A DNA stretch of 64,000 nucleotides from NCBI RefSeq assembly GCF_900177665.1, contig NZ_FXAW01000003.1, positions 274,655-338,654 of the forward strand, written 5' to 3'. Positions 8,875-17,985 of this stretch are shown piece by piece. The stretch comes from Marivirga sericea. GTDB lineage: Bacteria > Bacteroidota > Bacteroidia > Cytophagales > Cyclobacteriaceae. The translations under genes and the position numbers were made by a program. The notes beneath the pieces were generated by a model, which made no database searches, was not told where the DNA came from, and was given only the letters and a program-made list of their open reading frames with translations. Positions within the stretch are counted from its first letter, which is position 1. Each line of letters starts with the position of its first letter.

Positions 8875-9861
8875 CTACAACAAAAACCCATTTTCCGATT
8901 TGGAGGCTTCAGGAATGTTCTCGTCCTGTATCATCTCTCGTAAATCTATTTCTATAGTTCTGGAAATGGCTGTAATGGGTACATCATTGTAGGTTCCCTC
9001 AAATGGGTTCTCAGAGTAATCCCCTATTTTCTCCATTAAAAAGAAAACCCAAATTACAAGTGCAGAAAGTAGAGGGGACAACCAATACATCCAGTCAGCC
9101 ATGTTTTTGAATACATCTAGCATTCCAAATGGGACTAAGAAGGCGAATACAAAAGTCAACCATAAAGCAGTAGAAGCATATTGTCTTGGAAAAGGAAAAG
9201 TTTTAATTCGTTCTGATTTCCCCTGCCCATTATAAAATTCACTAATCAAATGATGAAATTCCATATGCCTAAAATCTTCAAAATAATTCTGCGTTCTCAA
9301 TTCTTGTAGTCGTTCAGCTTGTTTTCTCATTATTTGAGTGGCCTTATTTGAATTATCACTGTAAGTCTTAAGTTCAGCATCAGAAATAAACTTAGAAAGC
9401 TCTGCATCTAAGGTATTTGTATAGTTTTCACAAACCGTTGCATTGAACAATTTATCTAGCCGCATGTCAGTATGCTCCCATTCTTTACTTAATCTCAGTT
9501 GAAAACGCAGAGCAGTCAACCATGCAAGATGTCTATAAATCAGTTCTTTTTTTATCTGGTCATCTTCGGCACCCGCCACGAAACTACATACAGCTGCTCC
9601 GAACGATCGGCTATTATTTACAATTTCGCCCCAGATTTTTCTTGCTTCCCAGGTACGATCATAGGAACTATTATTTTTAAATCCTAGATAAAACGCAACC
9701 GCTATACCTATGACACTTAGAGGTTGCCAGGGTAGGTTAAAGCTTAAATCAAAAATATACGCTAAGAGCGAAATGACAAAACCATATCCCAAGCCCAATA
9801 AGAAGGGCTTACTTGACCATCCAAAAGTCATCCAAAAACCGTAATTCTTATTTATATACAT
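8875..9861 (-). CDS. Bestrophin-family (UPF0187) anion channel
   Basis: A 328-residue membrane protein of the bacterial bestrophin family, known as pentameric ion channels. Visible signatures are FYLGFKNNSSYDRTWEARKIWGEIVNNSRSF split across the first pore region (residues about 57-88), a cytoplasmic helical domain (100-220), a second hydrophobic pair (about 233-275) and the C-terminal GDYSENPFEGTYNDVPITAISRTIEIDLREM segment conserved in bestrophins. Ion selectivity in bacterial members varies and cannot be predicted here. It is convergent with holB and divergent from the outer-membrane barrel gene at 10056. Confidence 0.9.
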   Translation of the reverse strand: MYINKNYGFWMTFGWSSKPFLLGLGYGFVISLLAYIFDLSFNLPWQPLSVIGIAVAFYLGFKNNSSYDRTWEARKIWGEIVNNSRSFGAAVCSFVAGAEDDQIKKELIYRHLAWLTALRFQLRLSKEWEHTDMRLDKLFNATVCENYTNTLDAELSKFISDAELKTYSDNSNKATQIMRKQAERLQELRTQNYFEDFRHMEFHHLISEFYNGQGKSERIKTFPFPRQYASTALWLTFVFAFLVPFGMLDVFKNMADWMYWLSPLLSALVIWVFFLMEKIGDYSENPFEGTYNDVPITAISRTIEIDLREMIQDENIPEASKSENGFLL

Positions 9862-10055
9862 TTAAAAGCTGATTTAAAGTAATACCACATAAACATAGAA
9901 ATAAAATCCCACAAATGCATTCCTATTTTATTAGCTCAATCTTAACAGTATCAAGTATTCAGATAAATTAAACCTTCCGAACAATCGGTGCTCCAGTCCA
10001 TTTATAGTATATAGAATATTGCCTATATTAAAATTCACGCAAACCCAACAGCTCT

Positions 10056-10853
10056 ATGACTAAATTATACAAATATTTATTTCTATTTCTTTTTACTACG
10101 CCTTTACATGGACAAATTCTTCATTACGAGAATTTTGCTGTAATTCTGGATACTACCAAGCATGTAAAAGGTAATATAGTCCCGAGCTTTCAGTATCAAA
10201 ACCTAAAAGAGGATTTGATAAAATTTGAAAATACTGCTGACCTTTCACTATTATTTAAGAAAAATGCCATGACGATAGCAAATAAGGTGGAATTGTCCCG
10301 TTTTGGCGATGAAACTTTCGAGAGTGGTGGATACTTTTTTATTGAATACCGAAGAATTCAAGATACTTTACCTTTCGCTCTTGAACCTTATTTTCAAGCT
10401 CACTGGAATGAAGTTAGGGGTTTAGATAGAAAATATGCTGCAGGAGCAAATTTACGATGGAGAGCACTTTACAAAAAAAATACTGGTGTTTTTGCTGGCT
10501 TCGGCCCATTTTATGAATATGAAAAATGGGATTACCGAGGTGTTCCAGATTCGGAAACTATACCAAACCCTGCGAACTCCATCACAAATGAATTGATCAG
10601 ATTAGGTAGTTACATAAGTTTTAAGCAAAGATTTGCGGAAAAATTCCTGCTAGATCTGAGCATCTACTATCAGGATGATATACAAAATCTATTTACCAAC
10701 CCAAGAGCTGGAAGTAGCTCTAGACTAACTTATAAGCTCACCAAATACTTAGGATTAACTTTACTTTATCAGAATATGTACGATCCGCAGCCACTTGTAC
10801 CCATCGATAAAGTATATCATAATGTGGTATTTAGCTTTAGCATAAATATCTAA
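10056..10853 (+). CDS. Exported outer-membrane beta-barrel protein, DUF481-like
   Basis: A 265-residue protein with an N-terminal signal peptide (hydrophobic LFLFLFTTPLHGQ, cleavage near residue 20). The rest alternates polar and hydrophobic residues in strands rich in Tyr and Phe at strand ends (for example GGYFFIEYRR, GVFAGFGPFYEYEKW, LLDLSIYYQDD) and ends in VVFSFSINI, a typical beta-signal for outer-membrane barrels. It resembles DUF481-type barrels; the exact family is uncertain. Stands alone between a divergent bestrophin gene and a convergent PhoD-like gene. Function unknown. Confidence 0.65.
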   Translation: MTKLYKYLFLFLFTTPLHGQILHYENFAVILDTTKHVKGNIVPSFQYQNLKEDLIKFENTADLSLLFKKNAMTIANKVELSRFGDETFESGGYFFIEYRRIQDTLPFALEPYFQAHWNEVRGLDRKYAAGANLRWRALYKKNTGVFAGFGPFYEYEKWDYRGVPDSETIPNPANSITNELIRLGSYISFKQRFAEKFLLDLSIYYQDDIQNLFTNPRAGSSSRLTYKLTKYLGLTLLYQNMYDPQPLVPIDKVYHNVVFSFSINI

Positions 10854-10959
10854 TCCTGGTCCAAAAAACTCATACAAGCATTTAATGATAAGATTGCAAA
10901 AATATTTAGCACCCAAATCGATTAACTGCAAGGAGAGCACTAGGATAAAGGTCTGAAAA

Positions 10960-11982
10960 TCAATTCATTGAAATAGTGACAAAATGTAATAACTCTTGAT
11001 CCTTGCCTCTAATTTCAGCTTCTATACTTAAACCTTCTTGCTTTTCTTCTATCTTAATTATCCCATAGTTCAAATCACTGACCAACTCTCCTAGTCGATG
11101 TCGGTTAGGTTCTTGAGGAGCATTGTTCCAGGTATGTGTTAAACCGCTTGAGGTTACTTCTACCAAAGGATAGTCAAGATCTTTAATATCTAATCTTGAT
11201 ATTTCTGCAATATGACGGTCTCCACTTAACAATAATGTGCCTTTTGGCTTCTTCTCTTGGATTAAAGACAAGAGTCTTTGTCTTTCCTGAGGAAAATTTG
11301 CCCATTTTTCATAATTGTGATCTTCAGGAATCATTTGAATACCACTAGCTATGATAAATAACGAAACATCTTTATCTGACATTTCACCTTCCAGCCACGA
11401 CCATTGTTCTTCCCCCAATATTGTACCCTCTTGATTTACCTGATAGACACGATCTATTCTCTCAAGGCTATCTCTATGGTATCTTCCATCTAATAAAATA
11501 AGTCTTATGGTATGGGACTTCCATTTTACGTCATAGGAAGAGTACGCGCCTTTCCTTTCTCTTCTTTCGTCTTCAGCTGGCACATCAAAGAAATCCAAAA
11601 ACAGCTGTTGACTTTCTTCTTTATAAGCATATTCCTTTCCAGCATCATTTTTACCATAATCATGATCATCCCAAACGCCTATCACTGGCATTTGCTCTCG
11701 AAGCTCTTTATAATCAGGGTGATTTTTCTGTATTTGATATTTATCCTTTAAAATCTGCATATCATCCGTATCACCATAAATATTATCCCCTAAAAACATG
11801 AATAAATCGGGATTGTGATCTATGATGGGTTGCCATAGAGGCTGAGCTAAGTTTTGACGATTACATGAGCCGAAAGACAAAGTCAAAGTTTCTTTCGAAC
11901 CAAATTCAAAGGATTGATCTTGAGCAAAAAGACATGTGATAGTGAAAAGAGTAAGCAAAAATGACAATAAAGATGTGCGCAT
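10960..11982 (-). CDS. Exported alkaline phosphatase D-family metallophosphoesterase
   Basis: A 340-residue PhoD-like phosphatase or phosphodiesterase with a signal peptide (LLSFLLTLFTITCLFAQ, cleavage near residue 20). Metal-binding motifs of the family are visible in order: SFGSCNRQN, FLGDNIYGD, GVWDDHDYGKND, ILLDGRYHRD and LLLSGDRHIAE. It lacks the long N-terminal beta domain of Bacillus PhoD and is closer to the short Bacteroidota members. Substrate is not predictable from sequence; release of phosphate from phosphodiesters in the periplasm is an inference from the family. A candidate promoter box lies 26 bases upstream. Confidence 0.88.
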   Translation of the reverse strand: MRTSLLSFLLTLFTITCLFAQDQSFEFGSKETLTLSFGSCNRQNLAQPLWQPIIDHNPDLFMFLGDNIYGDTDDMQILKDKYQIQKNHPDYKELREQMPVIGVWDDHDYGKNDAGKEYAYKEESQQLFLDFFDVPAEDERRERKGAYSSYDVKWKSHTIRLILLDGRYHRDSLERIDRVYQVNQEGTILGEEQWSWLEGEMSDKDVSLFIIASGIQMIPEDHNYEKWANFPQERQRLLSLIQEKKPKGTLLLSGDRHIAEISRLDIKDLDYPLVEVTSSGLTHTWNNAPQEPNRHRLGELVSDLNYGIIKIEEKQEGLSIEAEIRGKDQELLHFVTISMN

Positions 11983-12007
11983 GTTTTCTTAGTTTTTGAA
12001 GATATCG

Positions 12008-12015
12008 CAAATTTA
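12008..12015 (-). promoter_or_regulatory. Candidate -7 box of the PhoD-like gene
   Basis: TAAATTTG on the minus strand is an exact match to the Bacteroidota -7 consensus TAnnTTTG, 26 bases before the ATG at 11982. A TTG occurs upstream at 12029-12031 but only 13 bases away, shorter than the usual 17-23, so the match is partial. Confidence 0.4.
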
Positions 12016-12226
12016 TTGCATTAATTTACAAAGACTGTAATTTAAGATTAACTTTTTGCTAATTTATGTGAAAATTATAATGAAATAATATTATCTAATG
12101 TATTGTAAATTTGATAAGCACCAGAAACACATGGAGTGGGTATTTTTTATAAGTGATAAAAAGTTTTTCCAATAATAACTCCAAATTCCTTGAAATATGA
12201 AAGGTTCGCTGGATCCTAAACGGAAA

Positions 12227-13009
12227 CTAATCTTGGGGAGCTACAATGTCAAATACCGCACTGATCCGCTCAGAATCGTAGAGATTTAAAGCCTGTTGCA
12301 ATCTTCTTGAGGCTAAAATATAATCCTGCTCATGAATGGCAATCAGCCCCTGATTGAAAAATTGTAAAGCACTTAATTGTCTCAAGCTTATTTCTTTATA
12401 GATTGTTTTGGAGTTGGGTTCCCCATATCCTAAAGCACCTATAGACAGGTTTTGATTCAATAATGTAGCGCTATTATCAGGTAGAAAATCCTCCTTAAAT
12501 TCTTTTATCTCATTTGCATTTGACAACCATCCACTTCTTGGGTCGGTTGTTTCTAAAATATACTCTTGATCACTAATACTAGCAATGATAAAAACATGAT
12601 AATCAGTTTCAATAATGCTATGCTCAATATCAAAATATTTTAGTAAAATGGAATAAGTAATACTAGCAGAGACACAGTCATAATCGCCGGACTCCAATAA
12701 ATTATTGAAAGTCGTCCCTTTGCGATATTCTTTCAATAGCTTTTGATGTGTTTTGTAAAAAATGTATTCTAAAAAATATTCTGCATCTGAATTGGATTTT
12801 CTCTCCAACTTCCTAATTAGTTGATTCCAGTTTTTATGATTTTCAAACTTATCTACCGATGCTATAAATGCAATATCATTTAGTAGCTCTTTATTTTGGG
12901 GATTGAAATTCTGGGCATTTACAGGACCAATTAAACCCAATATCATTATGAAAATTCCCCCAAGAATGGCTGTGCGGTAGCTTCGATATGGTGTTAAGAA
13001 TGTTTTCAA
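12227..13009 (-). CDS. Exported transglutaminase-fold cysteine hydrolase-like protein
   Basis: Not a named family I recognise with certainty. A Cys-His-Asp triad in transglutaminase-like order is visible: the Cys in SGDYDCVSASITYSILLKY, the His in ETDYHVFIIA and the Asp in ILETTDPRSGW (residues 112, 138 and 156 from this start). A hydrophobic export signal ends in IGPVNAQ, and the C-terminus is a short helical, TPR-like region (AIHEQDYILASRRLQQAL). The start is uncertain: no early ATG exists, the frame stays open to a TTG at 13060, and the TTG at 13009 gives a normal basic-hydrophobic signal peptide and lies downstream of the promoter box at 13049. It could act on peptides or cell wall, but that is inference. 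Confidence 0.65.
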   Translation of the reverse strand: MKTFLTPYRSYRTAILGGIFIMILGLIGPVNAQNFNPQNKELLNDIAFIASVDKFENHKNWNQLIRKLERKSNSDAEYFLEYIFYKTHQKLLKEYRKGTTFNNLLESGDYDCVSASITYSILLKYFDIEHSIIETDYHVFIIASISDQEYILETTDPRSGWLSNANEIKEFKEDFLPDNSATLLNQNLSIGALGYGEPNSKTIYKEISLRQLSALQFFNQGLIAIHEQDYILASRRLQQALNLYDSERISAVFDIVAPQD

Positions 13010-13048
13010 TATTACCTTAATGTTAACATACAACGATTGAACGTTATA

Positions 13049-13056
13049 CAAAGTTA
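13049..13056 (-). promoter_or_regulatory. Candidate -7 box before the transglutaminase-fold gene
   Basis: TAACTTTG on the minus strand matches TAnnTTTG exactly, 40 bases before the TTG at 13009. No TTG is found at the expected distance upstream. If real, transcription would begin near 13042, which excludes the more upstream TTG at 13060 as start codon. Confidence 0.33.
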
Positions 13057-13345
13057 ACAATTTATTAATAAATATAATAAATAGGTAATATAAAATTACT
13101 ATCTAATTTTTTTTTAATTAACTGACGCATAGTTTTTTAGATGACTAAATGAATGACTTGAGCTTATAAAACCAACATCTTAATACAAAATTAAGGATCT
13201 TAACAATAAATATTAAGTAAGCTAGTTTCGCTTGGAAATGGCATTTTGAGATTTAGGATCATTTTCTTTTTTTTGAAATGAACCAAAAGATTTGTCCCCC
13301 GCTGACTTTATACAATTTCAATTCCCGTAGTCTATTATTAATTTC
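13057..13345. other. AT-rich intergenic region
   Basis: About 290 bases between the photolyase gene end and the transglutaminase-fold gene promoter. It contains long A/T runs and no open frame with a plausible protein, no strong hairpin and no tRNA-like structure. I see nothing that needs a separate annotation. Confidence 0.5.
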
Positions 13346-14881
13346 TTAAAGCTCATCGGCATGTGCTAAATAATAATCTGCCTGCTTTAATAAATCTTCC
13401 TTTTCTTGATCAGATTTCTTGTCCCAAGTTCTGTACATCATAGAAATTCGTTGATTTTTAGCTAGCTTATCGCGGTGAGTATTGTAAAAATTCCAGTACA
13501 AACTATTGAAAGGGCAAGCTTTTTCTCCAACTTTCTTTTTATGGTCATAATGGCAATTAGCACAGTAATTACTCATTTTATGCATATAGTTAGCACTAGC
13601 TAGGTAAGGCTTAGAACCTACTATTCCACCATCCGCAAACTGACTCATCCCTCTGGTATTCGTAATTTCTACCCACTCAATTGCATCAATGTAAATTCCT
13701 AAATACCATTTATCTACTTCATCAGGATCTGTCATATTGAGCAAAGCGAAATTACCCGTCACCATCAATCGCTGAATATGATGCGCATAGGCTTCCGTTA
13801 ATGATTGCTTAATGGATTTCTCCATACATTTCATTTTAGTTTTACCTGTCCAATAAAAATCAGGAAGTGGACGATCATGCTCAAAGAAATTCTTTTCAGC
13901 ATAATCTGGCATTTTTGCCCAATAAATTCCCCGCATGTATTCTCGCCATCCAATCACCTGCCTAATATAACCCTCCACTTGGGCTATATTGATTTTATCT
14001 TGATCTTCCTCCCAAGCCTTAATGATTTTATCTACGAGCTCCCTAGGGCTGATCAATTTTGAATTAAGTGCAAATGAAATTCTGGAATGAAACAAAAATT
14101 GCTCTTCGGTATGCATGGCATCTTGATAGGTGCCGAAATAAGGCAATAATTCACGGCAAAAGTATCTTGCAAATTGTAACGCCTGTTTTCTATCAATCGG
14201 CCAGTGGAAATTATCAGCATCAACAGTCCCTATTGTTTTTATTCCTGCGTTCTCAATATCTTTAAAAACCTCTTTTACATCATTTTTATAGCTGTACGCA
14301 GGTGGAATCGGGACTTCTCCCTTATATTTATTTCGATTATCATGATCAAAATTCCACTTCCCTCCTATTGGTTCTTTCCCGTCCATAAGGATATCATGAT
14401 CTTTTCTCATTTTGCGATAAAAATTCTCCATTAGGAATTGTTTTTTACCACTAAAAAAATCAGCAATATCATTTCTACCAGTCAAAAAATGCTCTGTGTC
14501 TACCGAATTACTAGAAATGGAAATCTCTTCAACTAAACTTCTCAACTGCTGATCTAATCTATATTCATCGGGTAAGAGATATTCGAAATGCTCTATTTTA
14601 TGTTCTTTAATAATACTCTTGATATTATCTTTTAATGATTGCTTGTTTCCAGCATCGTTAATTTTAATGTAGAGGAACTTATGACCTTTCGCTTCTAATT
14701 CAACTTTAAAAGCTCGCATCGCTGAAAAAAAGGATACCACTTTTTGAATGTGATGAGTGACGTAATCTGTTTCTTGACGCATTTCCATCAGCACATATAA
14801 GACATCATCGTTCTCTTCTGAAAACCAAGAATGTTTCTGATTAAGTTGATCACCCAAAATAAGTCTTAAGGTCTTTTTCAT
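13346..14881 (-). CDS. Iron-sulfur bacterial cryptochrome/photolyase (FeS-BCP, PhrB type)
   Basis: Light-dependent DNA repair flavoprotein of the prokaryotic (6-4) photolyase/cryptochrome group, 511 residues, the usual length. The N-terminal domain starts LRLILGDQLNQKHSWF, typical of this group. Four cysteines placed as 4Fe-4S ligands are visible: C352 (KCMEKS), C440 and C443 (NYCANCHYD) and C456 (KACPFNSLYW), almost the same spacing as in Agrobacterium PhrB. The FAD-domain signature EAYAHHIQRLMVTGNFALL follows C352. Whether it repairs (6-4) photoproducts or acts as photoreceptor cannot be decided from sequence. It stands alone, divergent from the AsmA-like gene. Confidence 0.92.
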   Translation of the reverse strand: MKKTLRLILGDQLNQKHSWFSEENDDVLYVLMEMRQETDYVTHHIQKVVSFFSAMRAFKVELEAKGHKFLYIKINDAGNKQSLKDNIKSIIKEHKIEHFEYLLPDEYRLDQQLRSLVEEISISSNSVDTEHFLTGRNDIADFFSGKKQFLMENFYRKMRKDHDILMDGKEPIGGKWNFDHDNRNKYKGEVPIPPAYSYKNDVKEVFKDIENAGIKTIGTVDADNFHWPIDRKQALQFARYFCRELLPYFGTYQDAMHTEEQFLFHSRISFALNSKLISPRELVDKIIKAWEEDQDKINIAQVEGYIRQVIGWREYMRGIYWAKMPDYAEKNFFEHDRPLPDFYWTGKTKMKCMEKSIKQSLTEAYAHHIQRLMVTGNFALLNMTDPDEVDKWYLGIYIDAIEWVEITNTRGMSQFADGGIVGSKPYLASANYMHKMSNYCANCHYDHKKKVGEKACPFNSLYWNFYNTHRDKLAKNQRISMMYRTWDKKSDQEKEDLLKQADYYLAHADEL

Positions 14882-15062
14882 AATTTAAATTTCATTATGA
14901 ACTCATGGATTTATCATTTGTTGGCAAAAAAACATTTGTTTATTGCATTAAGAAAGGATTATTGGAATTAAACCAATAATAATAATTTGATAAGTAGACC
15001 TTATTCTTTACCAATCGTATAATATTTATAAATTTACAGTAGAGTAAAAGCAAATTTAACTT

Positions 15063-17702
15063 ATGAAAAAGCTATTAATCATCCTTAGCAGTATTATTGC
15101 ACTTTTTGTTCTGACCATTATATTGGTCCCTGTTTTATTTAAAGACAGAATAGTTTCAGCAGTTCAAACGGAAATCGACAACTCCATTAATGCAAAAGTC
15201 ACTTTTGATCCTTCTAAAATAAGCATTTCGCTTTTATCAAACTTCCCCGACTTAACCTTGGGAATTCGTGATTTCTCTATTACTGGAAAAGACACATTTG
15301 AAGGAGATACTCTTTTTTCGGCAAATGACTTTTCAGTTGAAATGGATATAGTAGCCATTATAAAAGGAGAACCTTTGAATATAAAAGGTATCATGCTCGA
15401 TCAGCCTTTGATCAATATCTTGGTTTTGGAAGATGGTTCTGCAAACTATGACATTACCTATCCTTCTGATGAGGAAGAAACAGAAGAAGTCAGCACATCA
15501 GAAGAGGAATTTAAATTGGGCATTGACCACTGGGAAATCAAAAGTGGTAGGATCAACTATTATGATCAGATGAATGAAGTGGCAATTTCATTATTAGGTG
15601 TTGACCATACCGGAAATGGCGATTTCACACTCTCTGTTTTTGACATGGAAACGAAAACCTCTGCCAAAGATTTCTCTTTTGCTTATGGAGGTGATGTGTA
15701 TGTTGCTCATAAGAGTCTACAAGCAGATTTGTTTTTAGGAATGGATATGGACAATATGAAATTCACATTTAAGGATGCTCAAACAACTTTAAATGATTTT
15801 CACTTAAATTTTGATGGGTATTTCGCCATGCCAACTGATGATTATGAAATGGATATTAACTTCGCCACCACTGATACACAATTCAAAAATATCCTATCAT
15901 TAGTGCCCGGCATGTATGCCAGTGGTTTCGATGATTTGGAAACAAGAGGAGAATTTGATTTTTCAGGATTTGTAAAAGGGGTGTATAGTGATACGCGGAT
16001 GCCTTCTTTTGCCATTGATTTAGTAGTAAGAGACGCTTTTGTAAAATCGGCTGATGTTCCCCTTCCTATAGAGAATATTGAGATGGAAATGCATGCTAAA
16101 TCTCAATCAGGTGATTTGAAGGACGGATTTTTGGAGCTCAAAAATTTCGGATTAAGTATTGATAAAGATAGATTTACTGCTCAGGCAGTTGTCAACAACT
16201 TTGACTCTCCTGTTTGGGACTTAAGCATGCAAGGAGCTTTAAATTTGGATATCATCTCCAAAATCGAGCCATCTGAGGATTTCAAAATGGGCGGTATTAT
16301 TACAGCCAATATTAACTCAAAAGGCTCTTACGCAGACGTAGAAAAAGAGGATTACAGTAAATTGCAAACCACAGGCGACCTTAAAATGCAGAATTTTTCA
16401 TACGCTGAAAAAGATGCTCCTGATTTTATCATTTCTAATGCTGCTATGGATTTTAATCCTGAATCAATTAATCTCACAGTCTTAAAGGGAAATTACGGGA
16501 AAAGTGATTTCACCTTGAACGGTAGTTTAAGCAATTATATAGCTTATGCTTTGGATGACAGTGCAGTCATAAGAGGAAATATGAAACTAACCTCTACCCT
16601 CTTAGACCTCAATGAAATGATGGGGGTTTCAGAGGAGGAAGTTGCTGAAAGCACTGAAGACACTACAGCCATGGAGGTAGTCGTTATTCCTCAAAATATT
16701 GACTTTACATTTGATGCAACAGCTCAAACCATCAAATATGATAATTTCGAGATGAAAAATGCTTTAGGTCAAATACGTGTAAAAGATGGCATCTTAACGC
16801 TTGATCCAATGAAAGTAAATATGCTAGGTGGATCTATCAAAATGACAGGCCTGTACAACAGCCAAGATGAGTATGACCCAAAGTTTGATTTCCGATTAGA
16901 TATTTCTCAGTTAAGCATTCCAGAAACTTTTAAAAATGTTCTAACTATTCAAAAATTCGTTCCTATTGCTGAGAAAATGGAAGGTAGATTCAGTACTGAT
17001 TTCTCTGTCAGTGGATTATTGACGCAAGAAATGATGCCTAATCTGTCAACATTAAGCGGGGGTGGTCTTATTAAGATTATGAATGCGGCAGTTAAGGATT
17101 CAAAAGTAATCAGCGGAGTTACTTCTCTGTCGAAACTAGATAATACAAATGAGGTACAAATTAACGATGTCAAAGTTCAAGCTGAAATTAAAGACGGCAG
17201 ATTATCCGTTAAACCATTTGATGTGAAAATGGGGAAATATAAAGCGACTATTGACGGAAGTACTGGTTTAGAGGGCGACATTGCTTATAACTTACAGATG
17301 AACGTACCAACAGGTAGTATGGGACAAGCTGCTAATTCTGCCATATCTAATCTGTTAGGTAGTAAAGTGGAAGCCGTTGGAAGTTCTGTTAACCTTAACT
17401 TTAATATTGGCGGTACTTATGATGATCCTAAAGTGAAGTTAGGAAAAACTACTACCGAAGGTGGAAGTTCTGTTACCTCTTCGGTAAAAGAACAAGTTAC
17501 CGATAAACTAACTGAAGAGAAAGATAAGTTAAAAGCAGAAGCAGAACAAAAAGCGCAAGCCGCTAAAGATAGCGCAAAAGCAGAAATAGAAAGAAAGAAA
17601 AAGCAAGCAGAAGAAGAGGCTAAAAAGAAGGCCGAAGAAGAAAAGGAAAAGCTTAAAAATAAGGCTAAAAGTAAGCTGAAAGATATGTTTGGAGATGGAT
17701 AA
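15063..17702 (+). CDS. AsmA-family envelope protein with charged helical C-terminus
   Basis: An 879-residue protein anchored by one N-terminal membrane helix (KKLLIILSSIIALFVLTIILVPVLF) and exposed to the periplasm. The N-terminus (VSAVQTEIDNSINAKVTF ... LSNFPDLTLGIRDFSI) and the C-terminal AsmA domain (SGGGLIKIMNAAVKDSKV..., about 650-790) match the AsmA-like family, whose members form long beta-groove bridges implicated in phospholipid transport between membranes. From about residue 795 to the end the sequence becomes a Lys/Glu/Ala-rich helix (EEKDKLKAEAEQKAQAAKD, then AEEEKEKLKNKAKSKLKDM), similar in style to TolA stalks. It is monocistronic with a clear terminator. Confidence 0.85.
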   Translation: MKKLLIILSSIIALFVLTIILVPVLFKDRIVSAVQTEIDNSINAKVTFDPSKISISLLSNFPDLTLGIRDFSITGKDTFEGDTLFSANDFSVEMDIVAIIKGEPLNIKGIMLDQPLINILVLEDGSANYDITYPSDEEETEEVSTSEEEFKLGIDHWEIKSGRINYYDQMNEVAISLLGVDHTGNGDFTLSVFDMETKTSAKDFSFAYGGDVYVAHKSLQADLFLGMDMDNMKFTFKDAQTTLNDFHLNFDGYFAMPTDDYEMDINFATTDTQFKNILSLVPGMYASGFDDLETRGEFDFSGFVKGVYSDTRMPSFAIDLVVRDAFVKSADVPLPIENIEMEMHAKSQSGDLKDGFLELKNFGLSIDKDRFTAQAVVNNFDSPVWDLSMQGALNLDIISKIEPSEDFKMGGIITANINSKGSYADVEKEDYSKLQTTGDLKMQNFSYAEKDAPDFIISNAAMDFNPESINLTVLKGNYGKSDFTLNGSLSNYIAYALDDSAVIRGNMKLTSTLLDLNEMMGVSEEEVAESTEDTTAMEVVVIPQNIDFTFDATAQTIKYDNFEMKNALGQIRVKDGILTLDPMKVNMLGGSIKMTGLYNSQDEYDPKFDFRLDISQLSIPETFKNVLTIQKFVPIAEKMEGRFSTDFSVSGLLTQEMMPNLSTLSGGGLIKIMNAAVKDSKVISGVTSLSKLDNTNEVQINDVKVQAEIKDGRLSVKPFDVKMGKYKATIDGSTGLEGDIAYNLQMNVPTGSMGQAANSAISNLLGSKVEAVGSSVNLNFNIGGTYDDPKVKLGKTTTEGGSSVTSSVKEQVTDKLTEEKDKLKAEAEQKAQAAKDSAKAEIERKKKQAEEEAKKKAEEEKEKLKNKAKSKLKDMFGDG

Positions 17703-17725
17703 CTCAAACAAATAACTCTTTAAAG

Positions 17726-17756
17726 AAAGCAGGAATCGAAATTCCTGCTTTTTTTG
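17726..17756 (+). terminator. Rho-independent terminator after the AsmA-like gene
   Basis: Perfect eleven-base inverted repeat AAAGCAGGAAT (17726-17736) / ATTCCTGCTTT (17741-17751) with a four-base loop and a following T-run, 24 bases after the stop codon. Confidence 0.88.
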
Positions 17757-17985
17757 TTCCTATAAATTCTAATCAGACGGAGAAGCATGACCTTCTTTCA
17801 ATAATGCAGAATTTTAAAGCGATTTGAAAAGGCTTTTCAAGTAAAAAAAACACATCTATCTAAACAAAATTTTTTAAAATCGTAAGCATGGAAAGAAGGT
17901 GGAAATTTCGTTGCAATTGGTAAGGCAAACTGAAATATTTACCTAATTTTAGACTTTTATTTTTCAAGTATAAATTATTCAAAAT

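Noticed and set aside
17417-17711. Ser/Phe/Leu-rich frames on the minus strand
   Set aside because: They are the complement of the Lys/Glu/Ala-rich AsmA tail, a common cause of false hydrophobic frames.
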